Assembly: GCF_000963005.1 (NCBI RefSeq)
Contig: NZ_JZHZ01000007.1
Coordinates: 647,266 to 711,265, forward strand
Reading direction: 5' to 3'
Length of the DNA: 64,000 nt
Source of the DNA: Xanthomonas sp. GPE 39
GTDB taxonomy: Bacteria; Pseudomonadota; Gammaproteobacteria; Xanthomonadales; Xanthomonadaceae
Shown: positions 18,968 to 30,074 of the stretch, in pieces
Position numbering within the stretch: the first letter of the stretch is position 1
Layout of the letters: each line of letters opens with the position of its first letter
Notes under the pieces: model-generated
Seen by the model: only the letters and a program-made list of their open reading frames with translations
What the model was told of the DNA's origin: nothing
Databases searched by the model: none
Made by a program: the position numbers and the translations under genes

Positions 18968-19702
18968 ATGGGTCATAAAGTTAATCCGATCGGAATCCGC
19001 CTCGGTATCGCCAGGGACTGGAATTCCAAGTGGTACGCCAACAAGGGTGAGTTTGCCGGTTACCTGGCAGCCGACCTCAAAGTGCGTGAAATGCTGCGCA
19101 AGAAGTTGGCGCAGGCTGGTATCAGCAAGATCCTGATCGAGCGTCCGGCCAAGACCGCGCGCGTGACGATCCACACCGCCCGTCCGGGCGTGGTGATCGG
19201 CAAGCGCGGTGAGGACATCGAGAAGCTGCGTAAGGAAGTGAGCGAGATGATGGGCGTTCCTGCTCACATCAATGTCACCGAAGTGCGTAAGCCGGAGTTG
19301 GATGCGCAGTTGGTTGCCGAGTCGATCGCGCAGCAGTTGGAGCGTCGCATCATGTTCCGCCGCGCGATGAAGCGCTCGGTCGGTAACGCGATGCGCCTGG
19401 GTGCCCTGGGCATCAAGGTCAGCGTTTCCGGTCGCTTGAACGGTGCGGAAATCGCACGTTCCGAGTGGTACCGCGAGGGCCGTGTGCCGTTGCATACGCT
19501 TCGTGCCGACATCGACTATGGCTTCGCCGAAGCCAAGACGACCTACGGCATCATCGGTATCCAGGTGTTGATCTACAAGGGCGAGATCTTCGATTTCTCC
19601 CAGGTTGGCCAGGAAAAGCAGGACGATTCCCCGCGCAACGATCGCAATGATCGTGGCGACCGTGGCGACCGTCCCTCGCGTCCGGCCCGTGAAGCGAGGT
19701 AA
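18968..19702 (+). CDS. rpsC: 30S ribosomal protein S3
   Basis: A 244-aa protein, [14 protein letters not shown]. The KH domain contains [17 protein letters not shown] and the C-terminal S3 domain ends at about residue 212. A charged, repetitive tail ([17 protein letters not shown]) follows, a common lineage-specific S3 extension. S3 sits at the mRNA entry channel and has helicase activity in the ribosome. Confidence 0.99.
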   Translation: MGHKVNPIGIRLGIARDWNSKWYANKGEFAGYLAADLKVREMLRKKLAQAGISKILIERPAKTARVTIHTARPGVVIGKRGEDIEKLRKEVSEMMGVPAHINVTEVRKPELDAQLVAESIAQQLERRIMFRRAMKRSVGNAMRLGALGIKVSVSGRLNGAEIARSEWYREGRVPLHTLRADIDYGFAEAKTTYGIIGIQVLIYKGEIFDFSQVGQEKQDDSPRNDRNDRGDRGDRPSRPAREAR

Positions 19703-19707
19703 CGGCA

Positions 19708-20121
19708 ATGTTGCAACCTAAGCGAACCAAATACCGCAAGATGCACAAGGGCCGTAACGATGGCCTGGCGTGGAGCGGCAACGCCGTCAGCTTCGGCGAA
19801 TACGGCTTGAAGGCCACCGCGCACGGTCAGTTGACCGCGCGCCAGATCGAAGCGGCGCGCCGCTCGATCAGCCGCTACGTCAAGCGCGGCGGCAAAATGT
19901 GGATCCGCGTGTTCCCGGACAAGCCGATCACCAAGAAGCCGATCGAAGTGCGAATGGGCTCCGGTAAGGGTAACGTCGAGTACTGGGTCGCGCAGATCCA
20001 GCCCGGTCGCATGATTTATGAAATCGAAGGTGTCGGTGAAGATATCGCGCGCGAGGCGTTCCGCCTGGCCGCTGCCAAGCTTTCGGTGACCACCACCTTC
20101 GTGACCCGGACGGTACGCTGA
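19708..20121 (+). CDS. rplP: 50S ribosomal protein L16
   Basis: A 137-aa protein, [20 protein letters not shown], with the conserved [18 protein letters not shown] block. It contacts the A-site tRNA. In E. coli Arg81 is hydroxylated by RoxA; an Arg lies in the matching region but modification cannot be read from sequence. It shares one base with rpmC (TGATG). Confidence 0.99.
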   Translation: MLQPKRTKYRKMHKGRNDGLAWSGNAVSFGEYGLKATAHGQLTARQIEAARRSISRYVKRGGKMWIRVFPDKPITKKPIEVRMGSGKGNVEYWVAQIQPGRMIYEIEGVGEDIAREAFRLAAAKLSVTTTFVTRTVR

Positions 20122-20306
20122 TGGACATCAAACAACTCCGCGAGAAGTCGGCCGACGATCTGAAGGCCCATCTGACCGATCTGCGCAAGGAGCAGTTCGC
20201 CCTGCGCATGCAGAGGGTCACCGGGCAGCTGCCGAAGACTCACGAAACCCGCCGGGTGCGCCGCGAGATCGCTCGCGTCAAGCACCTGCTCGGCAGCACG
20301 AAGTAA
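20121..20306 (+). CDS. rpmC: 50S ribosomal protein L29
   Basis: A 61-aa helical protein, [18 protein letters not shown], with the L29 motif [13 protein letters not shown] at the end. It overlaps rplP by one base, so coupled. It surrounds the tunnel exit together with L23. Confidence 0.97.
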   Translation: MDIKQLREKSADDLKAHLTDLRKEQFALRMQRVTGQLPKTHETRRVRREIARVKHLLGSTK

Positions 20307-20317
20307 GGATGGCCGTG

Positions 20318-20587
20318 ATGAGCGATAAGAACGAAAACAAGACGCTGCGCACGGTCGAAGGCCGTGTAGTCAGCAACAAGATGGACAAGACCGTCACCGT
20401 GCTGGTGGAGCGTCAGGTCAAGCATGCGTTGTACGGCAAGTACATCAAGCGCTCGACCAAGCTCCATGCACACGATGCCGACAACGCCTGCAACGAAGGC
20501 GATGTCGTGCGCGTGACCGAGATTGCGCCGATGTCCAAGACCAAGAACTGGCGGGTGGTGGAAATCGTCACCCGCGCGGTCGAATAA
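20318..20587 (+). CDS. rpsQ: 30S ribosomal protein S17
   Basis: An 89-aa OB-fold protein, [29 protein letters not shown] near 20305 favours the ATG at 20318 over an earlier one at 20309, and homologues begin here. It is the last gene of the classical S10 operon; rplN follows after 14 bp. Confidence 0.97.
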   Translation: MSDKNENKTLRTVEGRVVSNKMDKTVTVLVERQVKHALYGKYIKRSTKLHAHDADNACNEGDVVRVTEIAPMSKTKNWRVVEIVTRAVE

Positions 20588-20601
20588 GGGAGATCTGAAT
20601 C

Positions 20602-20970
20602 ATGATCCAGATGCAGAGCTACCTCGACGTCGCCGACAACTCCGGTGCCAAGGAAGTGATGTGCATCAAGGTGCTCGGCGGCTCCAAGCGCCGTTACGCG
20701 CACATTGGCGACATCATCAAGGTCACCGTCAAGGACGCGATCCCGCGCGGCAAGGTCAAGAAGGGCGAAGTCTACGATGCCGTCGTGGTGCGTACCCGCA
20801 AGGGTGTGCGCCGTCCGGATGGTTCGTTGATCCGCTTCGATGGCAACGCCGCGGTGTTGCTCAATAACAAGCAGGAGCCGATCGGTACGCGTATTTTCGG
20901 GCCTGTGACCCGCGAGCTGCGTTCCGAGAAGTTCATGAAGATCGTCTCGCTCGCTCCCGAAGTGCTGTGA
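20602..20970 (+). CDS. rplN: 50S ribosomal protein L14
   Basis: A 122-aa protein, [20 protein letters not shown]. The L14 signature [20 protein letters not shown] is present. It is the first gene of the spc segment. No separate promoter is visible in the 14 bp after rpsQ, so S10 and spc are probably one transcript here. In E. coli S8 represses from a site near rplX. Confidence 0.99.
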
Positions 20971-20985
20971 GCGGAGGACATACAC

Positions 20986-21303
20986 ATGGCTAACCGTATC
21001 AAGAAGGGCGACCAAGTCGTCGTCACCACCGGCAAGGACAAGGGCAAGCAGGGCGAAATCGTCCGCGTCGACGGCGATCGGGTGATCGTCTCCAACGCGA
21101 ACATCGTCAAGCGCCACACCAAGCCGAATCCGCAAGCGGGTGTCGCTGGCGGCGTGGTCGAGCGCGAAGCGTCGATCCATATTTCCAACGTGGCGATTCT
21201 CAACCCGGCGACGGGCAAGGGCGAGCGCGTTGGCTTCAAGGTGCTGGAGGATGGACGCAAACTGCGTGTGTTCCGCTCCAGCGGTGAGGCGCTCGACGCC
21301 TGA
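20986..21303 (+). CDS. rplX: 50S ribosomal protein L24
   Basis: A 105-aa KOW-domain protein, [23 protein letters not shown]. It is one of the assembly-initiating 50S proteins. CGGAGGACA forms a strong SD before the ATG. Confidence 0.99.
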   Translation: MANRIKKGDQVVVTTGKDKGKQGEIVRVDGDRVIVSNANIVKRHTKPNPQAGVAGGVVEREASIHISNVAILNPATGKGERVGFKVLEDGRKLRVFRSSGEALDA

Positions 21304-21314
21304 GGAATGACACA

Positions 21315-21857
21315 ATGACTTCCCGTCTCGAAAAGATCTACAAGGAAGAAGTGGTACCGGCTCTGATGAAGAAGTTCGGTTACACCAATCCGATGGAAGT
21401 ACCGAAGCTGGTCAAGGTCACGCTTAACATGGGCGTGGGCGAGGCGGCGACGAACAAGAAAATCCTGGAGAACGCTGTTGCCGATATGGCGAAGGTCTCC
21501 GGCCAGAAGCCGGTCGTGACCAAGTCGCGCATCTCGGTGGCGTCCTTCAAGATCCGCGATGGTTGGCCGATTGGCTGCAAGACCACGCTGCGTCGCGCCA
21601 AGATGTACGAATTCCTGGATCGCCTGATCAACATCTCGCTGCCGCGCGTGCGCGACTTCCGTGGTGTGTCCGGTCGCTCGTTCGATGGTCGTGGTAACTT
21701 CAACATGGGTGTGAAGGAGCAGATCATCTTCCCGGAAATCGACTTCGACGCCGTCGATGCGATCCGGGGTATGGATATCGCCATCACCACCACCGCCAAG
21801 ACCGACGCCGAAGCCAAAGCGTTGCTCGAAGCGTTTAAGTTTCCCTTCCGCAATTAA
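21315..21857 (+). CDS. rplE: 50S ribosomal protein L5
   Basis: A 180-aa protein, [33 protein letters not shown] and [20 protein letters not shown] are family signatures. It binds 5S rRNA and contacts the P-site tRNA. Confidence 0.99.
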   Translation: MTSRLEKIYKEEVVPALMKKFGYTNPMEVPKLVKVTLNMGVGEAATNKKILENAVADMAKVSGQKPVVTKSRISVASFKIRDGWPIGCKTTLRRAKMYEFLDRLINISLPRVRDFRGVSGRSFDGRGNFNMGVKEQIIFPEIDFDAVDAIRGMDIAITTTAKTDAEAKALLEAFKFPFRN

Positions 21858-21922
21858 CGATCGTCCGTGATCAAGAGTCCGGCCAGCCATGGCCGGACTT
21901 TCTAATCGAAAAGGTCATACAC

Positions 21923-22228
21923 ATGGCAAAGACCTCCATGGTCAACCGCGACATCAAGCGGAAAAAGCTGGCGAAGAAGTTCGCCGACAAGCGCGAAGCG
22001 CTGAAGAAGATCATCGCCTCCGGCACTGCGTCCTACGACGAGAAGGCCGAGGCAGTGACCAAGCTGCAGAAGCTTCCGCGCGATTCGTCGCCGAGTCGGC
22101 AGCGTAACCGCTGTGCACTGTCCGGTCGTCCGCGTGGCGTCTACAGCAAGTTCGGCCTGGGCCGCAATATGCTGCGTAAGGCGACCATGAACGGCGACGT
22201 GCCAGGTCTGCGCAAGGCTAGCTGGTAA
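21923..22228 (+). CDS. rpsN: 30S ribosomal protein S14, zinc-free type
   Basis: A 101-aa protein, [43 protein letters not shown] lacks the CxxC pair of zinc-ribbon S14 (the block is shown by its two halves), and the length is that of the long C-minus form. So this copy does not need zinc. It has its own strong context 65 bp after rplE. Confidence 0.98.
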   Translation: MAKTSMVNRDIKRKKLAKKFADKREALKKIIASGTASYDEKAEAVTKLQKLPRDSSPSRQRNRCALSGRPRGVYSKFGLGRNMLRKATMNGDVPGLRKASW

Positions 22229-22332
22229 AACGCCGCTTGGCTTCCCACTTCTGTTCAGGGAGTGGGTTCAGTAATTTCGCCACTCGCTTGCGATTTGGTC
22301 AACGCGTCCGGTGCAAATCGGACGTTTTGTCG

Positions 22333-22338
22333 TATACT
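22333..22338 (+). promoter_or_regulatory. Possible internal promoter before rpsH
   Basis: The 267-bp gap between rpsN and rpsH is unusual inside this operon. It holds TATACT at 22333-22338 preceded only by weak -35 candidates (GTGCAA region about 17-18 bp upstream), followed by a short repeat CTTGC...GCAAG near 22347-22361. It might give extra transcription of the rpsH-secY half. Confidence 0.3.
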
Positions 22339-22495
22339 CCCGCTCCTTGCCGCACAGCAAGGAAAGGGCTGTTTTGGTAAATGCGCACGATCGTCTCCAA
22401 GACCTTGCGCGTTTGCCTTCCGTGCGTCACTCCACACGTTTCACCACACAAGATTTTCGCGAAAGCGGATATCGGTGCACTCAAAGGTAGACACC

Positions 22496-22894
22496 ATGAG
22501 CATGACTGATCCCATCGCCGACCTGCTGGTTCGCATTAAGAATGCGGCCGCGGTTGGTAAGCCGACGGTAAAGATGCCGTCCTCCAAGATCAAGGTTGCG
22601 ATCGCGCAAGTGCTGAAAGCCGAAGGCTACATCAGCGATCTGCGGGTCAACGCAATCGAAAACAACAAGTCCGAGCTGGAAATCGTGCTGAAGTATTTCG
22701 AAGGCCGTCCGGTCATCGATACGCTCAAGCGCGTGTCGCGTTCGGGTCTGCGTCAATATCGCGGCAAGGCTGAGTTGCCGAAGGTTCTCGGCGGCCTGGG
22801 TGTTGCCATCATTTCCACGTCCAAGGGCATCATGACCGATGCGCAGGCCCGTCAGGCCGGCGTCGGTGGCGAAGTCCTGTGCTTCGTGGCCTAA
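22496..22894 (+). CDS. rpsH: 30S ribosomal protein S8
   Basis: A 132-aa protein, [21 protein letters not shown], with the C-terminal signature [23 protein letters not shown] split over the conserved end (residues about 110-132). S8 is a primary 16S binder and, in E. coli, the spc-operon repressor. The start 22496 follows AAAGGTAG and matches homologues; in-frame upstream codons are not conserved. Confidence 0.98.
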   Translation: MSMTDPIADLLVRIKNAAAVGKPTVKMPSSKIKVAIAQVLKAEGYISDLRVNAIENNKSELEIVLKYFEGRPVIDTLKRVSRSGLRQYRGKAELPKVLGGLGVAIISTSKGIMTDAQARQAGVGGEVLCFVA

Positions 22895-22910
22895 GGGAAG
22901 GAGTACTCAT

Positions 22911-23438
22911 ATGTCCCGTGTAGCCAAGAAGCCGATTTCCCTCCCGAAGGGCGTCGAATTGAGCGTCCAGCCCGATCAGGTGAGCGTAAAGGGGCCGAAG
23001 GGTACCCTGTCGCTGCCGAAGCCGGCTGGTGTCGAAATCAAGCAGGAAAACGGTATCGCCACCCTGTCGGCGAATACCGACTCGCACATCGCTATCACTG
23101 GTACCGTGCGTGCCATCCTGGCGAACATGGTGCAGGGCGTCTCTGCTGGTTTCGAGCGTAAACTCGAACTGGTGGGCGTCGGTTACCGTGCCACGATGCA
23201 GGGTAAGGATCTGAGCCTGGCGCTCGGTTTCTCGCACCCGATTGTGTTTCAGGCACCTGAAGGCATTACCCTTGCGGCCCCGACCCAGACTGAAATTCTG
23301 GTGCAAGGCGCCGACAAGCAGCTTGTTGGCGAGGTCGCCGCCAAGATCCGCGGCTTCCGTCCGCCAGAGCCCTACAAGGGCAAGGGTGTGAAGTATGCCG
23401 GTGAAGCCATCATTCGCAAGGAAGCCAAGAAGGCATAA
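22911..23438 (+). CDS. rplF: 50S ribosomal protein L6
   Basis: A 175-aa protein, [19 protein letters not shown], of two similar L6 domains. The second contains [14 protein letters not shown], the family signature. GGAAGGAG is a very strong SD. It lies near the GTPase-associated centre. Confidence 0.99.
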   Translation: MSRVAKKPISLPKGVELSVQPDQVSVKGPKGTLSLPKPAGVEIKQENGIATLSANTDSHIAITGTVRAILANMVQGVSAGFERKLELVGVGYRATMQGKDLSLALGFSHPIVFQAPEGITLAAPTQTEILVQGADKQLVGEVAAKIRGFRPPEPYKGKGVKYAGEAIIRKEAKKA

Positions 23439-23531
23439 GGCAGGGAGTTCTGCCCGGAATTGGTCTGTTGCAGCCTGATATCCGACAGTCACTTCGCCCA
23501 ATGTCGATCCGCTTCCGTAGGACACATAACC

Positions 23532-23891
23532 ATGAGCATCAATAAGAATATCGCCCGTCTGCGTCGCGCCAAGTCGACCCGCGCCCACATCCGCAATCTG
23601 GGTGTGGCCCGCCTGTCGGTGCTGCGCACTGGGCAGCATTTGTACGCGCAGGTCTTTACCGCCGATGGCGCGAAGGTGCTCGCCGCGGCGAACACCTTGC
23701 AGGCCGACGTCAAGGATGGCCTGAAGAACGGCAAGAACAGCGATGCCGCCGCGAAGGTCGGCAAGCTGATCGCTGAGCGCGCCAAGGCTGCCGGCATCGA
23801 GAAGGTCGCTTTCGACCGCTCGGGCTACCGTTATCACGGCCGTATCAAGGCGTTGGCTGAAGCGGCGCGCGAAGGCGGCCTGCAGTTCTGA
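23532..23891 (+). CDS. rplR: 50S ribosomal protein L18
   Basis: A 119-aa protein, [20 protein letters not shown], ending [19 protein letters not shown]. It binds 5S rRNA with L5 and L25. A gap of 93 bp after rplF is longer than usual for the operon; nothing else is seen in it. Confidence 0.98.
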   Translation: MSINKNIARLRRAKSTRAHIRNLGVARLSVLRTGQHLYAQVFTADGAKVLAAANTLQADVKDGLKNGKNSDAAAKVGKLIAERAKAAGIEKVAFDRSGYRYHGRIKALAEAAREGGLQF

Positions 23892-24045
23892 TCCTTGTGG
23901 GTGCGGCGTTGCCGCGCCCGTCCTGCCGATGCGGGTTGCATCGGATCCAGGTGCGTCTTCTGTATGCACCTGGGGAGTTCCGTTCCACACCACAACTATA
24001 AGCGGCATGCGAGCCGTCAATTTTTCCATCATCAAGGGCATCACA

Positions 24046-24591
24046 ATGGCTGAAGAACAGCGTGCACCGCGGGGTCGTGAACGCGACCGCAACCGCGAAG
24101 AAAAAGTCGACGATGGCATGATCGAAAAGCTGGTCGCGGTTAACCGCGTCAGCAAGACGGTCAAGGGTGGTCGTCAGTTCACCTTTACCGCGCTAACCGT
24201 GGTCGGTGATGGCAATGGCAAGATCGGATTCGGTTACGGCAAGGCGCGCGAAGTGCCGGTCGCGATCCAGAAGTCGATGGAATATGCGCGCAAGGGCATG
24301 CTCAACATCGATCTGAACAACGGTACCCTGTGGCACGCGGTCAAGTCCGGTCACGGTGCGGCGCGCGTGTTCATGATGCCGGCCTCCGAAGGTACCGGCG
24401 TGATCGCCGGCGGCGCGATGCGCGCGGTGTTGGAAGCGGTTGGCGTGAAGAACGTGCTGGCCAAGGCGGTTGGTTCGCGTAACCCGATCAACCTGGTGCG
24501 CGCCACGCTGCGCGGCCTGGAAGAAATGCAGTCGCCGGCCCGCATCGCGGCTAAGCGCGGCAAGAAGGTGGAGGATCTGGCCCATGGCTGA
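24046..24591 (+). CDS. rpsE: 30S ribosomal protein S5
   Basis: A 181-aa protein, [20 protein letters not shown], with a charged N-terminal extension. The S5 core [19 protein letters not shown] follows, and then the C-terminal S5 fold. It helps form the mRNA entry site and affects accuracy. The start at 24046 gives the usual length for the group; the 154-bp gap before it has no gene. Confidence 0.97.
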   Translation: MAEEQRAPRGRERDRNREEKVDDGMIEKLVAVNRVSKTVKGGRQFTFTALTVVGDGNGKIGFGYGKAREVPVAIQKSMEYARKGMLNIDLNNGTLWHAVKSGHGAARVFMMPASEGTGVIAGGAMRAVLEAVGVKNVLAKAVGSRNPINLVRATLRGLEEMQSPARIAAKRGKKVEDLAHG

Positions 24592-24775
24592 TGCATCCAA
24601 CAAGACAGTGAAGGTGCGCCTGGTGCGCGGCCTGCGTGGGACCCAATCGCGTCACCGCTTGTCGGTGCGTGCGCTGGGCCTGAATAAACTCAACGATGTG
24701 CGTGAACTGAAGGACAGCCCGCAAGTGCGTGGCCTGATCAATAAAGTTCAGTACCTCGTCCAGGTTGAGGAGTAA
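24584..24775 (+). CDS. rpmD: 50S ribosomal protein L30
   Basis: A 63-aa protein starting [19 protein letters not shown]. Homologues begin at the same place. The start lies 8 nt inside the rpsE 3' end, so the two genes are coupled. The motif [20 protein letters not shown] is typical of L30. Confidence 0.97.
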   Translation: MADASNKTVKVRLVRGLRGTQSRHRLSVRALGLNKLNDVRELKDSPQVRGLINKVQYLVQVEE

Positions 24776-24780
24776 TCGCC

Positions 24781-25224
24781 ATGACGTTGCATCTGAATGA
24801 TCTGAAGCCGGCCGACGGCGCCCGCACCGAACGCACCCGCGTCGGTCGTGGCATCGGTTCGGGCTTGGGTAAGACCTGCGGCCGCGGCCACAAAGGCTCG
24901 TTCGCACGTAAGGGTGGTGGCAAGATCAAGGCTGGCTTCGAAGGCGGCCAGACCCCTATGCAGCGCCGTCTGCCGAAGATCGGCTTCCGCTCCAAGCTGG
25001 CCAAGGACACGGCAGAAGTGCTGTCCTACCAGCTCGATAATCTGCCGGAAGGCGAGATCGATTTCGCCGCGCTGCGCGCCGCCAAGCTGGTCCCGAGCAC
25101 TGCCAAGAAGGCCAAGGTGGTCCTGAAGGGCGAACTGACCAAGAAGTTCGTGCTCAAGGGCGTTGCGGCGACCGCTGGTGCCAAGGCGGCAATCGAGGCT
25201 GCCGGCGGCAGCGTGCAGGAGTAA
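24781..25224 (+). CDS. rplO: 50S ribosomal protein L15
   Basis: A 147-aa protein, [20 protein letters not shown]. The Gly-rich N-terminal [18 protein letters not shown] and [14 protein letters not shown] are signatures. It starts 5 bp after rpmD. Confidence 0.99.
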   Translation: MTLHLNDLKPADGARTERTRVGRGIGSGLGKTCGRGHKGSFARKGGGKIKAGFEGGQTPMQRRLPKIGFRSKLAKDTAEVLSYQLDNLPEGEIDFAALRAAKLVPSTAKKAKVVLKGELTKKFVLKGVAATAGAKAAIEAAGGSVQE

Positions 25225-25231
25225 CACGCAA

Positions 25232-26602
25232 ATGGCGCAGGCGGGCATGGGGCAACTCGGCGGCGGGCTTGGCAAGTTCACGGAACTTCGCCAGCGTCTG
25301 TTGTTCGTTATCGGCGCATTGATCGTCTACCGCATCGGTTGCTATGTGCCGGTGCCGGGGGTCAATCCCGAAGCCATGCTGGCGCTGATGCAGGCGCAGG
25401 GCGGCGGTATCGTGGACATGTTCAACATGTTCTCGGGCGGCGCCCTGCACCGTTTCAGCATCTTTGCGTTGAACGTGATGCCGTACATCTCGGCATCGAT
25501 CGTGATCCAGCTAGCCACGCACATCTTCCCGTCGTTCAAAGCGATGCAGAAGGAAGGTGAGTCCGGGCGGCGCAAGATCACGCAGTATTCACGCATCGGT
25601 GCAGTCTTGCTGGCCGTCGTGCAGGGCGGCAGTATTGCCCTGGCGCTGCAGCATCAGACGGCGCCTGGTGGCGCGCCGGTGGTCTACGCGCCCGGCATGG
25701 GCTTCGTGCTCACAGCGGTGATTGCCTTGACCGCGGGCACCATCTTCTTGATGTGGGTGGGCGAACAGGTCACTGAGCGTGGTATCGGCAATGGCGTGTC
25801 GCTGATTATCTTCGCTGGCATCGTCGCCGGCTTGCCAGCAGCGGCGATCCATACCTTGGAAGCCTACCGCGATGGCAACATGAGTTTCATCTCGCTGTTG
25901 CTGATCGTGCTGACCATTTTGGCTTTCACCTTGTTCGTGGTGTTCGTCGAGCGCGGGCAACGCCGGATCACGGTCAATTACGCACGACGCCAAGGCGGTC
26001 GCAATGCGTACATGAACCAGACTTCGTTCCTGCCGCTCAAGTTGAATATGGCTGGCGTGATCCCGCCGATCTTCGCCTCCAGTATCCTTGCCTTCCCCGC
26101 GACGTTGTCGATGTGGTCGGGTCAGGCCGCCTCCAGCACCACTTTCGGCACGGTGTTGCAACGTGTCGCCAACGCGCTTGGCCCAGGCGAGCCTGTGCAC
26201 ATGATCGTGTTCGCTGCGTTGATCATCGGCTTCGCGTTCTTTTACACGGCATTGGTGTTCAACTCGCAGGAAACGGCGGACAACCTGAAGAAGTCCGGCG
26301 CACTGATTCCTGGCATCCGTCCGGGCAAGGCCACCGCCGACTACGTGGATTCCGTCTTGACTCGGTTGACTGCGGCCGGCTCGCTGTACTTGGTAATCGT
26401 GTGTCTGCTGCCTGAAGTGATGCGTGCCCAATTCGGTACCACTTTCCACTTCGGCGGCACCTCGCTCCTGATTGCTGTCGTGGTGGTGATGGACTTCATC
26501 GCGCAGATTCAGGCGCACTTGATGTCGCACCAGTACGAAAGCCTTTTGAAGAAGGCCAACCTGAAAGGTGGCGCGCGCGGTGGCGGTTTTGCCCGCGGTT
26601 GA
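25232..26602 (+). CDS. secY: Protein translocase subunit SecY
   Basis: A 456-aa inner-membrane protein with ten predicted transmembrane segments, the channel of the SecYEG translocon. [20 protein letters not shown] covers the conserved periplasmic plug/TM2 region. The cytosolic loop with [10 protein letters not shown]-like [16 protein letters not shown] binds SecA and ribosomes. The start at 25232 lies 7 bp after rplO with AGGAG inside the rplO end. The partner genes secE and nusG are not in this window. Confidence 0.98.
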   Translation: MAQAGMGQLGGGLGKFTELRQRLLFVIGALIVYRIGCYVPVPGVNPEAMLALMQAQGGGIVDMFNMFSGGALHRFSIFALNVMPYISASIVIQLATHIFPSFKAMQKEGESGRRKITQYSRIGAVLLAVVQGGSIALALQHQTAPGGAPVVYAPGMGFVLTAVIALTAGTIFLMWVGEQVTERGIGNGVSLIIFAGIVAGLPAAAIHTLEAYRDGNMSFISLLLIVLTILAFTLFVVFVERGQRRITVNYARRQGGRNAYMNQTSFLPLKLNMAGVIPPIFASSILAFPATLSMWSGQAASSTTFGTVLQRVANALGPGEPVHMIVFAALIIGFAFFYTALVFNSQETADNLKKSGALIPGIRPGKATADYVDSVLTRLTAAGSLYLVIVCLLPEVMRAQFGTTFHFGGTSLLIAVVVVMDFIAQIQAHLMSHQYESLLKKANLKGGARGGGFARG

Positions 26603-26941
26603 TTGCTATACTGTTTGAATCCTTCCGCGAAGAGGCTCCATTTCCTGGAGTGCTCTTGCGACTTGAAGGGCGGCCCGTGCAGCGGTCTCGTGCGCGGGTG
26701 AGATATCGTGGTCCTGCGCTGGAGTCGCGCGGGCGGTGGGCAGCAATTTGCGTGCTCGCCAACGATGTCCGGCGCCGGAGCATGGGCACACTCCCCATGC
26801 CGGGCTTGCGGAACCGAAACGTTCCACGGGCTTCCATGTAACCCGAGACCTTGCTAGACTTACAAGTTCACTTTTTGATCCATCCTGCCTGATAGTGCCA
26901 TGCTGCGCTGTCGGGCCATCACTCAGTTGGAGAACCGCGTC
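26603..26941 (+). other. Gap between secY and rpsM where rpmJ would be expected
   Basis: Many bacteria place rpmJ (L36, 37-41 aa) here. None of the frames in this 339-bp gap gives an L36-like basic Cys/His sequence. The only longer frame starts at 26599 and is Arg-rich without a family pattern. Possible -10 elements are TATACT near 26608 and TAGACT at 26855-26860 (with TTCCAT 17 bp upstream). One or both may drive the alpha segment rpsM-rplQ. Confidence 0.6.
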
Positions 26942-27298
26942 ATGGCGCGTATTGCAGGCGTCAACCTGCCAGCCCAGAAGCACGTCTGGGTCGGGTTGCA
27001 AAGCATCTACGGCATCGGCCGTACCCGTTCGAAGAAAGTCTGCGAAGCCGCAGGCGTGACCTCGGCCACCAAGATCCGCGATCTGTCCGAGCCGGAAATC
27101 GAGCGCTTGCGCCTCGAAGTCGGCAAGTACATCGTCGAAGGCGACCTGCGTCGTGAAATCGGCATCGCGATCAAGCGATTGATGGACCTGGGCTGCTACC
27201 GCGGCCTGCGTCATCGTCGTGGCCTGCCCCTGCGCGGTCAGCGCACCCGGACCAACGCCCGCACCCGTAAGGGTCCGCGCAAGGCGATCAAAAAGTAA
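26942..27298 (+). CDS. rpsM: 30S ribosomal protein S13
   Basis: A 118-aa protein, [19 protein letters not shown]. The H2TH region [20 protein letters not shown] and the basic tail [16 protein letters not shown] are present. It bridges the subunits and contacts P-site tRNA. It starts 'MARIAGV' after GGAGAACC, and the longer upstream opening is not conserved. Confidence 0.98.
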   Translation: MARIAGVNLPAQKHVWVGLQSIYGIGRTRSKKVCEAAGVTSATKIRDLSEPEIERLRLEVGKYIVEGDLRREIGIAIKRLMDLGCYRGLRHRRGLPLRGQRTRTNARTRKGPRKAIKK

Positions 27299-27307
27299 GG
27301 GACAGAC

Positions 27308-27700
27308 ATGGCTAAGCCCGCAGCAGCAAAGACCAAGAAAAAGATCAAGCGCGTCGTCACCGACGGCGTCGCCCACGTCCACGCATCGTTCAACAACACC
27401 ATCGTGACCATCACGGATCGGCAGGGCAATGCATTGTCCTGGGCGACCTCCGGTGGTGCCGGTTTCCGCGGTTCGCGCAAGTCCACGCCGTTCGCGGCGC
27501 AGGTGGCCGCCGAAAAAGCCGGGCGTGCCGCGCTCGACTACGGCGTGAAGTCGCTGGAAGTGCGCATCAAGGGCCCGGGTCCGGGTCGCGAGTCCGCCGT
27601 CCGTTCGTTGAACAACGTCGGATATAAGATCACCAACATCATCGACGTGACGCCAATCCCGCACAACGGGTGCCGTCCGCCGAAGAAGCGTCGCGTCTAA
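27308..27700 (+). CDS. rpsK: 30S ribosomal protein S11
   Basis: A 130-aa protein, [20 protein letters not shown]. The C-terminal signature [17 protein letters not shown] with the Asn-Gly site prone to isoaspartate formation is present. It lines the E site in the platform. It starts 9 bp after rpsM. Confidence 0.99.
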   Translation: MAKPAAAKTKKKIKRVVTDGVAHVHASFNNTIVTITDRQGNALSWATSGGAGFRGSRKSTPFAAQVAAEKAGRAALDYGVKSLEVRIKGPGPGRESAVRSLNNVGYKITNIIDVTPIPHNGCRPPKKRRV

Positions 27701-27714
27701 AGGAGCGATAAGAA

Positions 27715-28344
27715 ATGGCTCGTTATATCGGTCCTACCTGTAAGCTCGCGCGCCGCGAAGGCGCCGATCTTTCTCTCAAGAGCCCAGCGCGTGCGCTGGA
27801 TTCCAAGTGCAAGCTCGAGCAGAAGCCGGGTCAGCACGGCGCGACTGCGCGCAAGGGCAAGCTGTCCGACTACGCCACCCAGCTGCGCGAAAAGCAGAAG
27901 GTCAAGCGTATCTACGGTCTGCTGGAGCGTCAGTTCCGCAACTACTACAAGAAGGCCTCGACCAAGAAGGGCAACACCGGCGAGAACCTGCTGCAGTTGC
28001 TGGAAACCCGTCTGGACAACGTCGTCTATCGCATGGGCTTCGCCGTGACTCGCCCTGCTGCGCGTCAGTTGGTGTCGCACCGCGGTGTGTTGGTCAACGG
28101 CAAGTCGGTGAATCTGGCGTCGTACCAGGTCAAGGCTGGCGACGCGATCGCGCTGTCGGAAAAAGCACAGAAGCAGCTTCGTGTGCAGGAAGCGCTAGGC
28201 GTTGCCGAAACGCACGATCTGAACCCGTCTTGGGTCGAAGTCGATTCGAAGAAGTTCAGCGGCATCTTCAAGGCCGTACCGGATCGTGCGGATTTGCCTG
28301 CCGACATCAACGAAGCGCTGATCGTCGAGTTGTATTCGAAGTAA
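27715..28344 (+). CDS. rpsD: 30S ribosomal protein S4
   Basis: A 209-aa protein, [20 protein letters not shown]. The S4 RNA-binding domain is around residues 98-160 ([20 protein letters not shown]). It is a primary 16S binder and, in E. coli, the repressor of the alpha operon. No zinc-finger cysteines are present at the N-terminus. Confidence 0.99.
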   Translation: MARYIGPTCKLARREGADLSLKSPARALDSKCKLEQKPGQHGATARKGKLSDYATQLREKQKVKRIYGLLERQFRNYYKKASTKKGNTGENLLQLLETRLDNVVYRMGFAVTRPAARQLVSHRGVLVNGKSVNLASYQVKAGDAIALSEKAQKQLRVQEALGVAETHDLNPSWVEVDSKKFSGIFKAVPDRADLPADINEALIVELYSK

Positions 28345-28394
28345 TCACATTGGAGAGCTTCCGGTGACGGAAGCTCGTCAGGAGAACCCGCAAC

Positions 28395-29393
28395 ATGACG
28401 GTTACCGCCAACCAGGTCTTGCGTCCGCGTGGGCCGCAGATCGAACGCCTTACCGACAACCGTGCCAAGGTCGTTATCGAGCCTTTGGAGCGCGGTTACG
28501 GGCATACGTTGGGCAATGCCCTGCGTCGCGTGCTGCTGTCCTCGATTCCCGGCTTCGCGATCACCGAAGTCGAGATCGACGGCGTGCTGCACGAGTACAC
28601 CACGGTCGAAGGATTGCAGGAGGACGTGTTGGAAGTCCTGCTCAACCTCAAGGACGTGGCCATCCGGATGCATACCGGCGACAGCGCCACCTTGTCGCTG
28701 TCCAAGCAGGGTCCGGGTACGGTCACTGCCACCGACATCAAGACCGACCATAACGTTGAAATCCTCAACAACGATCATGTGATCTGCCACCTGACCAAGG
28801 ACACGGCACTCAACATGCGTCTGAAGATCGAGCGTGGCTTCGGTTACCAGCCTGCCGCCGCGCGTCGTCGTCCGGACGAAGAAACCCGCACCATCGGCCG
28901 CCTGGTCCTGGATGCGTCGTTCTCGCCAGTGCGTCGCGTTGCCTACGCCGTCGAGTCCGCGCGTGTGGAACAGCGTACCGACTTGGACAAGCTGGTTCTG
29001 GACATCGAAACCAACGGCACGATCGATGCCGAGGAAGCCGTGCGGACCGCCGCCGATATCCTCAGCGATCAGTTGTCTGTCTTCGGCGACTTTACCCATC
29101 GCGACCGCGGTGCGGCCAAGCCGGCGAGCAACGGTGTCGATCCAGTGCTGCTGCGCCCGATCGACGATCTGGAGCTTACGGTGCGTTCGGCCAACTGCCT
29201 GAAGGCCGAGAGCATTTACTACATCGGCGATCTGATCCAGAAAACCGAAGTGGAATTGCTCAAGACCCCGAATCTTGGCAAGAAGTCGCTCACCGAGATC
29301 AAGGAAGTGCTGGCGCAGCGCGGCCTATCGCTGGGGATGAAGCTGGAAAACTGGCCGCCTGCTGGCGTCGCTCAGCACGGCATGCTCGGCTAA
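28395..29393 (+). CDS. rpoA: RNA polymerase alpha subunit
   Basis: A 332-aa protein. The N-terminal dimerisation domain starts with [20 protein letters not shown], written with Asp-Asn just before. The linker is near 235-248, and the C-terminal domain ([40 protein letters not shown]) binds UP elements and activators. It sits between rpsD and rplQ as in all alpha operons. GGAGAACCCGC precedes the ATG. Confidence 0.99.
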   Translation: MTVTANQVLRPRGPQIERLTDNRAKVVIEPLERGYGHTLGNALRRVLLSSIPGFAITEVEIDGVLHEYTTVEGLQEDVLEVLLNLKDVAIRMHTGDSATLSLSKQGPGTVTATDIKTDHNVEILNNDHVICHLTKDTALNMRLKIERGFGYQPAAARRRPDEETRTIGRLVLDASFSPVRRVAYAVESARVEQRTDLDKLVLDIETNGTIDAEEAVRTAADILSDQLSVFGDFTHRDRGAAKPASNGVDPVLLRPIDDLELTVRSANCLKAESIYYIGDLIQKTEVELLKTPNLGKKSLTEIKEVLAQRGLSLGMKLENWPPAGVAQHGMLG

Positions 29394-29663
29394 GTCACTC
29401 GGATCCGGACCGTTGTCGCAAGGCAGCGGTCTTGGTCCAGATGGATAGAGCGCCGGGAGAGGTGATGCCGCGCGATGCGGCGACCCTGCGCCGTCGCATG
29501 CGTATCACGCCTTGTAACATGCAGTACTCCGCCGACGGGTCGCCATGCCTGCGGCGTCGCTCGGTCAAGGACGGCCGGCTCGGACCATCCGCAGTCCATT
29601 TTTCACGCCAGGATGGCGACAGCGATCTCCAACAGCTTCAATCTTTCATAGGAATCCAAGCCC

Positions 29664-30047
29664 ATGCGTCACCAGAAATCCGGTCGCAAGTTCAGCCGCA
29701 CCAGCGCACATCGCCAGGCGATGTTCTCCAACATGGCGGCGTCCTTGTTCAAGCACGAGTTGATCAAGACCACCCTTCCGAAGGCCAAGGAACTGCGCCG
29801 TGTCGCCGAGCCATTGATCACCATCGCCAAGGTCGATGGCGTTGCCAATCGCCGTTTGGCCTTCGCGCGTCTGCGCGACAAGGAAGCGGTGGGCAAGCTG
29901 TTCGTCGAGCTGGGCCCGCGTTACCAGTCGCGTCCGGGCGGCTACTTGCGCATCCTCAAGTGCGGTTTCCGCGCCGGTGATAATGCGCCGATGGCGTATG
30001 TCGAACTGGTCGATCGCCCGCTCGTGGCCGAGGCTGTCGCCGAGTAA
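29664..30047 (+). CDS. rplQ: 50S ribosomal protein L17
   Basis: A 127-aa protein, [20 protein letters not shown], with the family signature [19 protein letters not shown]. It is the last gene of the superoperon and is followed by a strong terminator. The 270-bp rpoA-rplQ gap contains no gene I can support. Confidence 0.98.
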   Translation: MRHQKSGRKFSRTSAHRQAMFSNMAASLFKHELIKTTLPKAKELRRVAEPLITIAKVDGVANRRLAFARLRDKEAVGKLFVELGPRYQSRPGGYLRILKCGFRAGDNAPMAYVELVDRPLVAEAVAE

Positions 30048-30074
30048 GTCTGTTTACCACGGCAGTAGCAAAAA

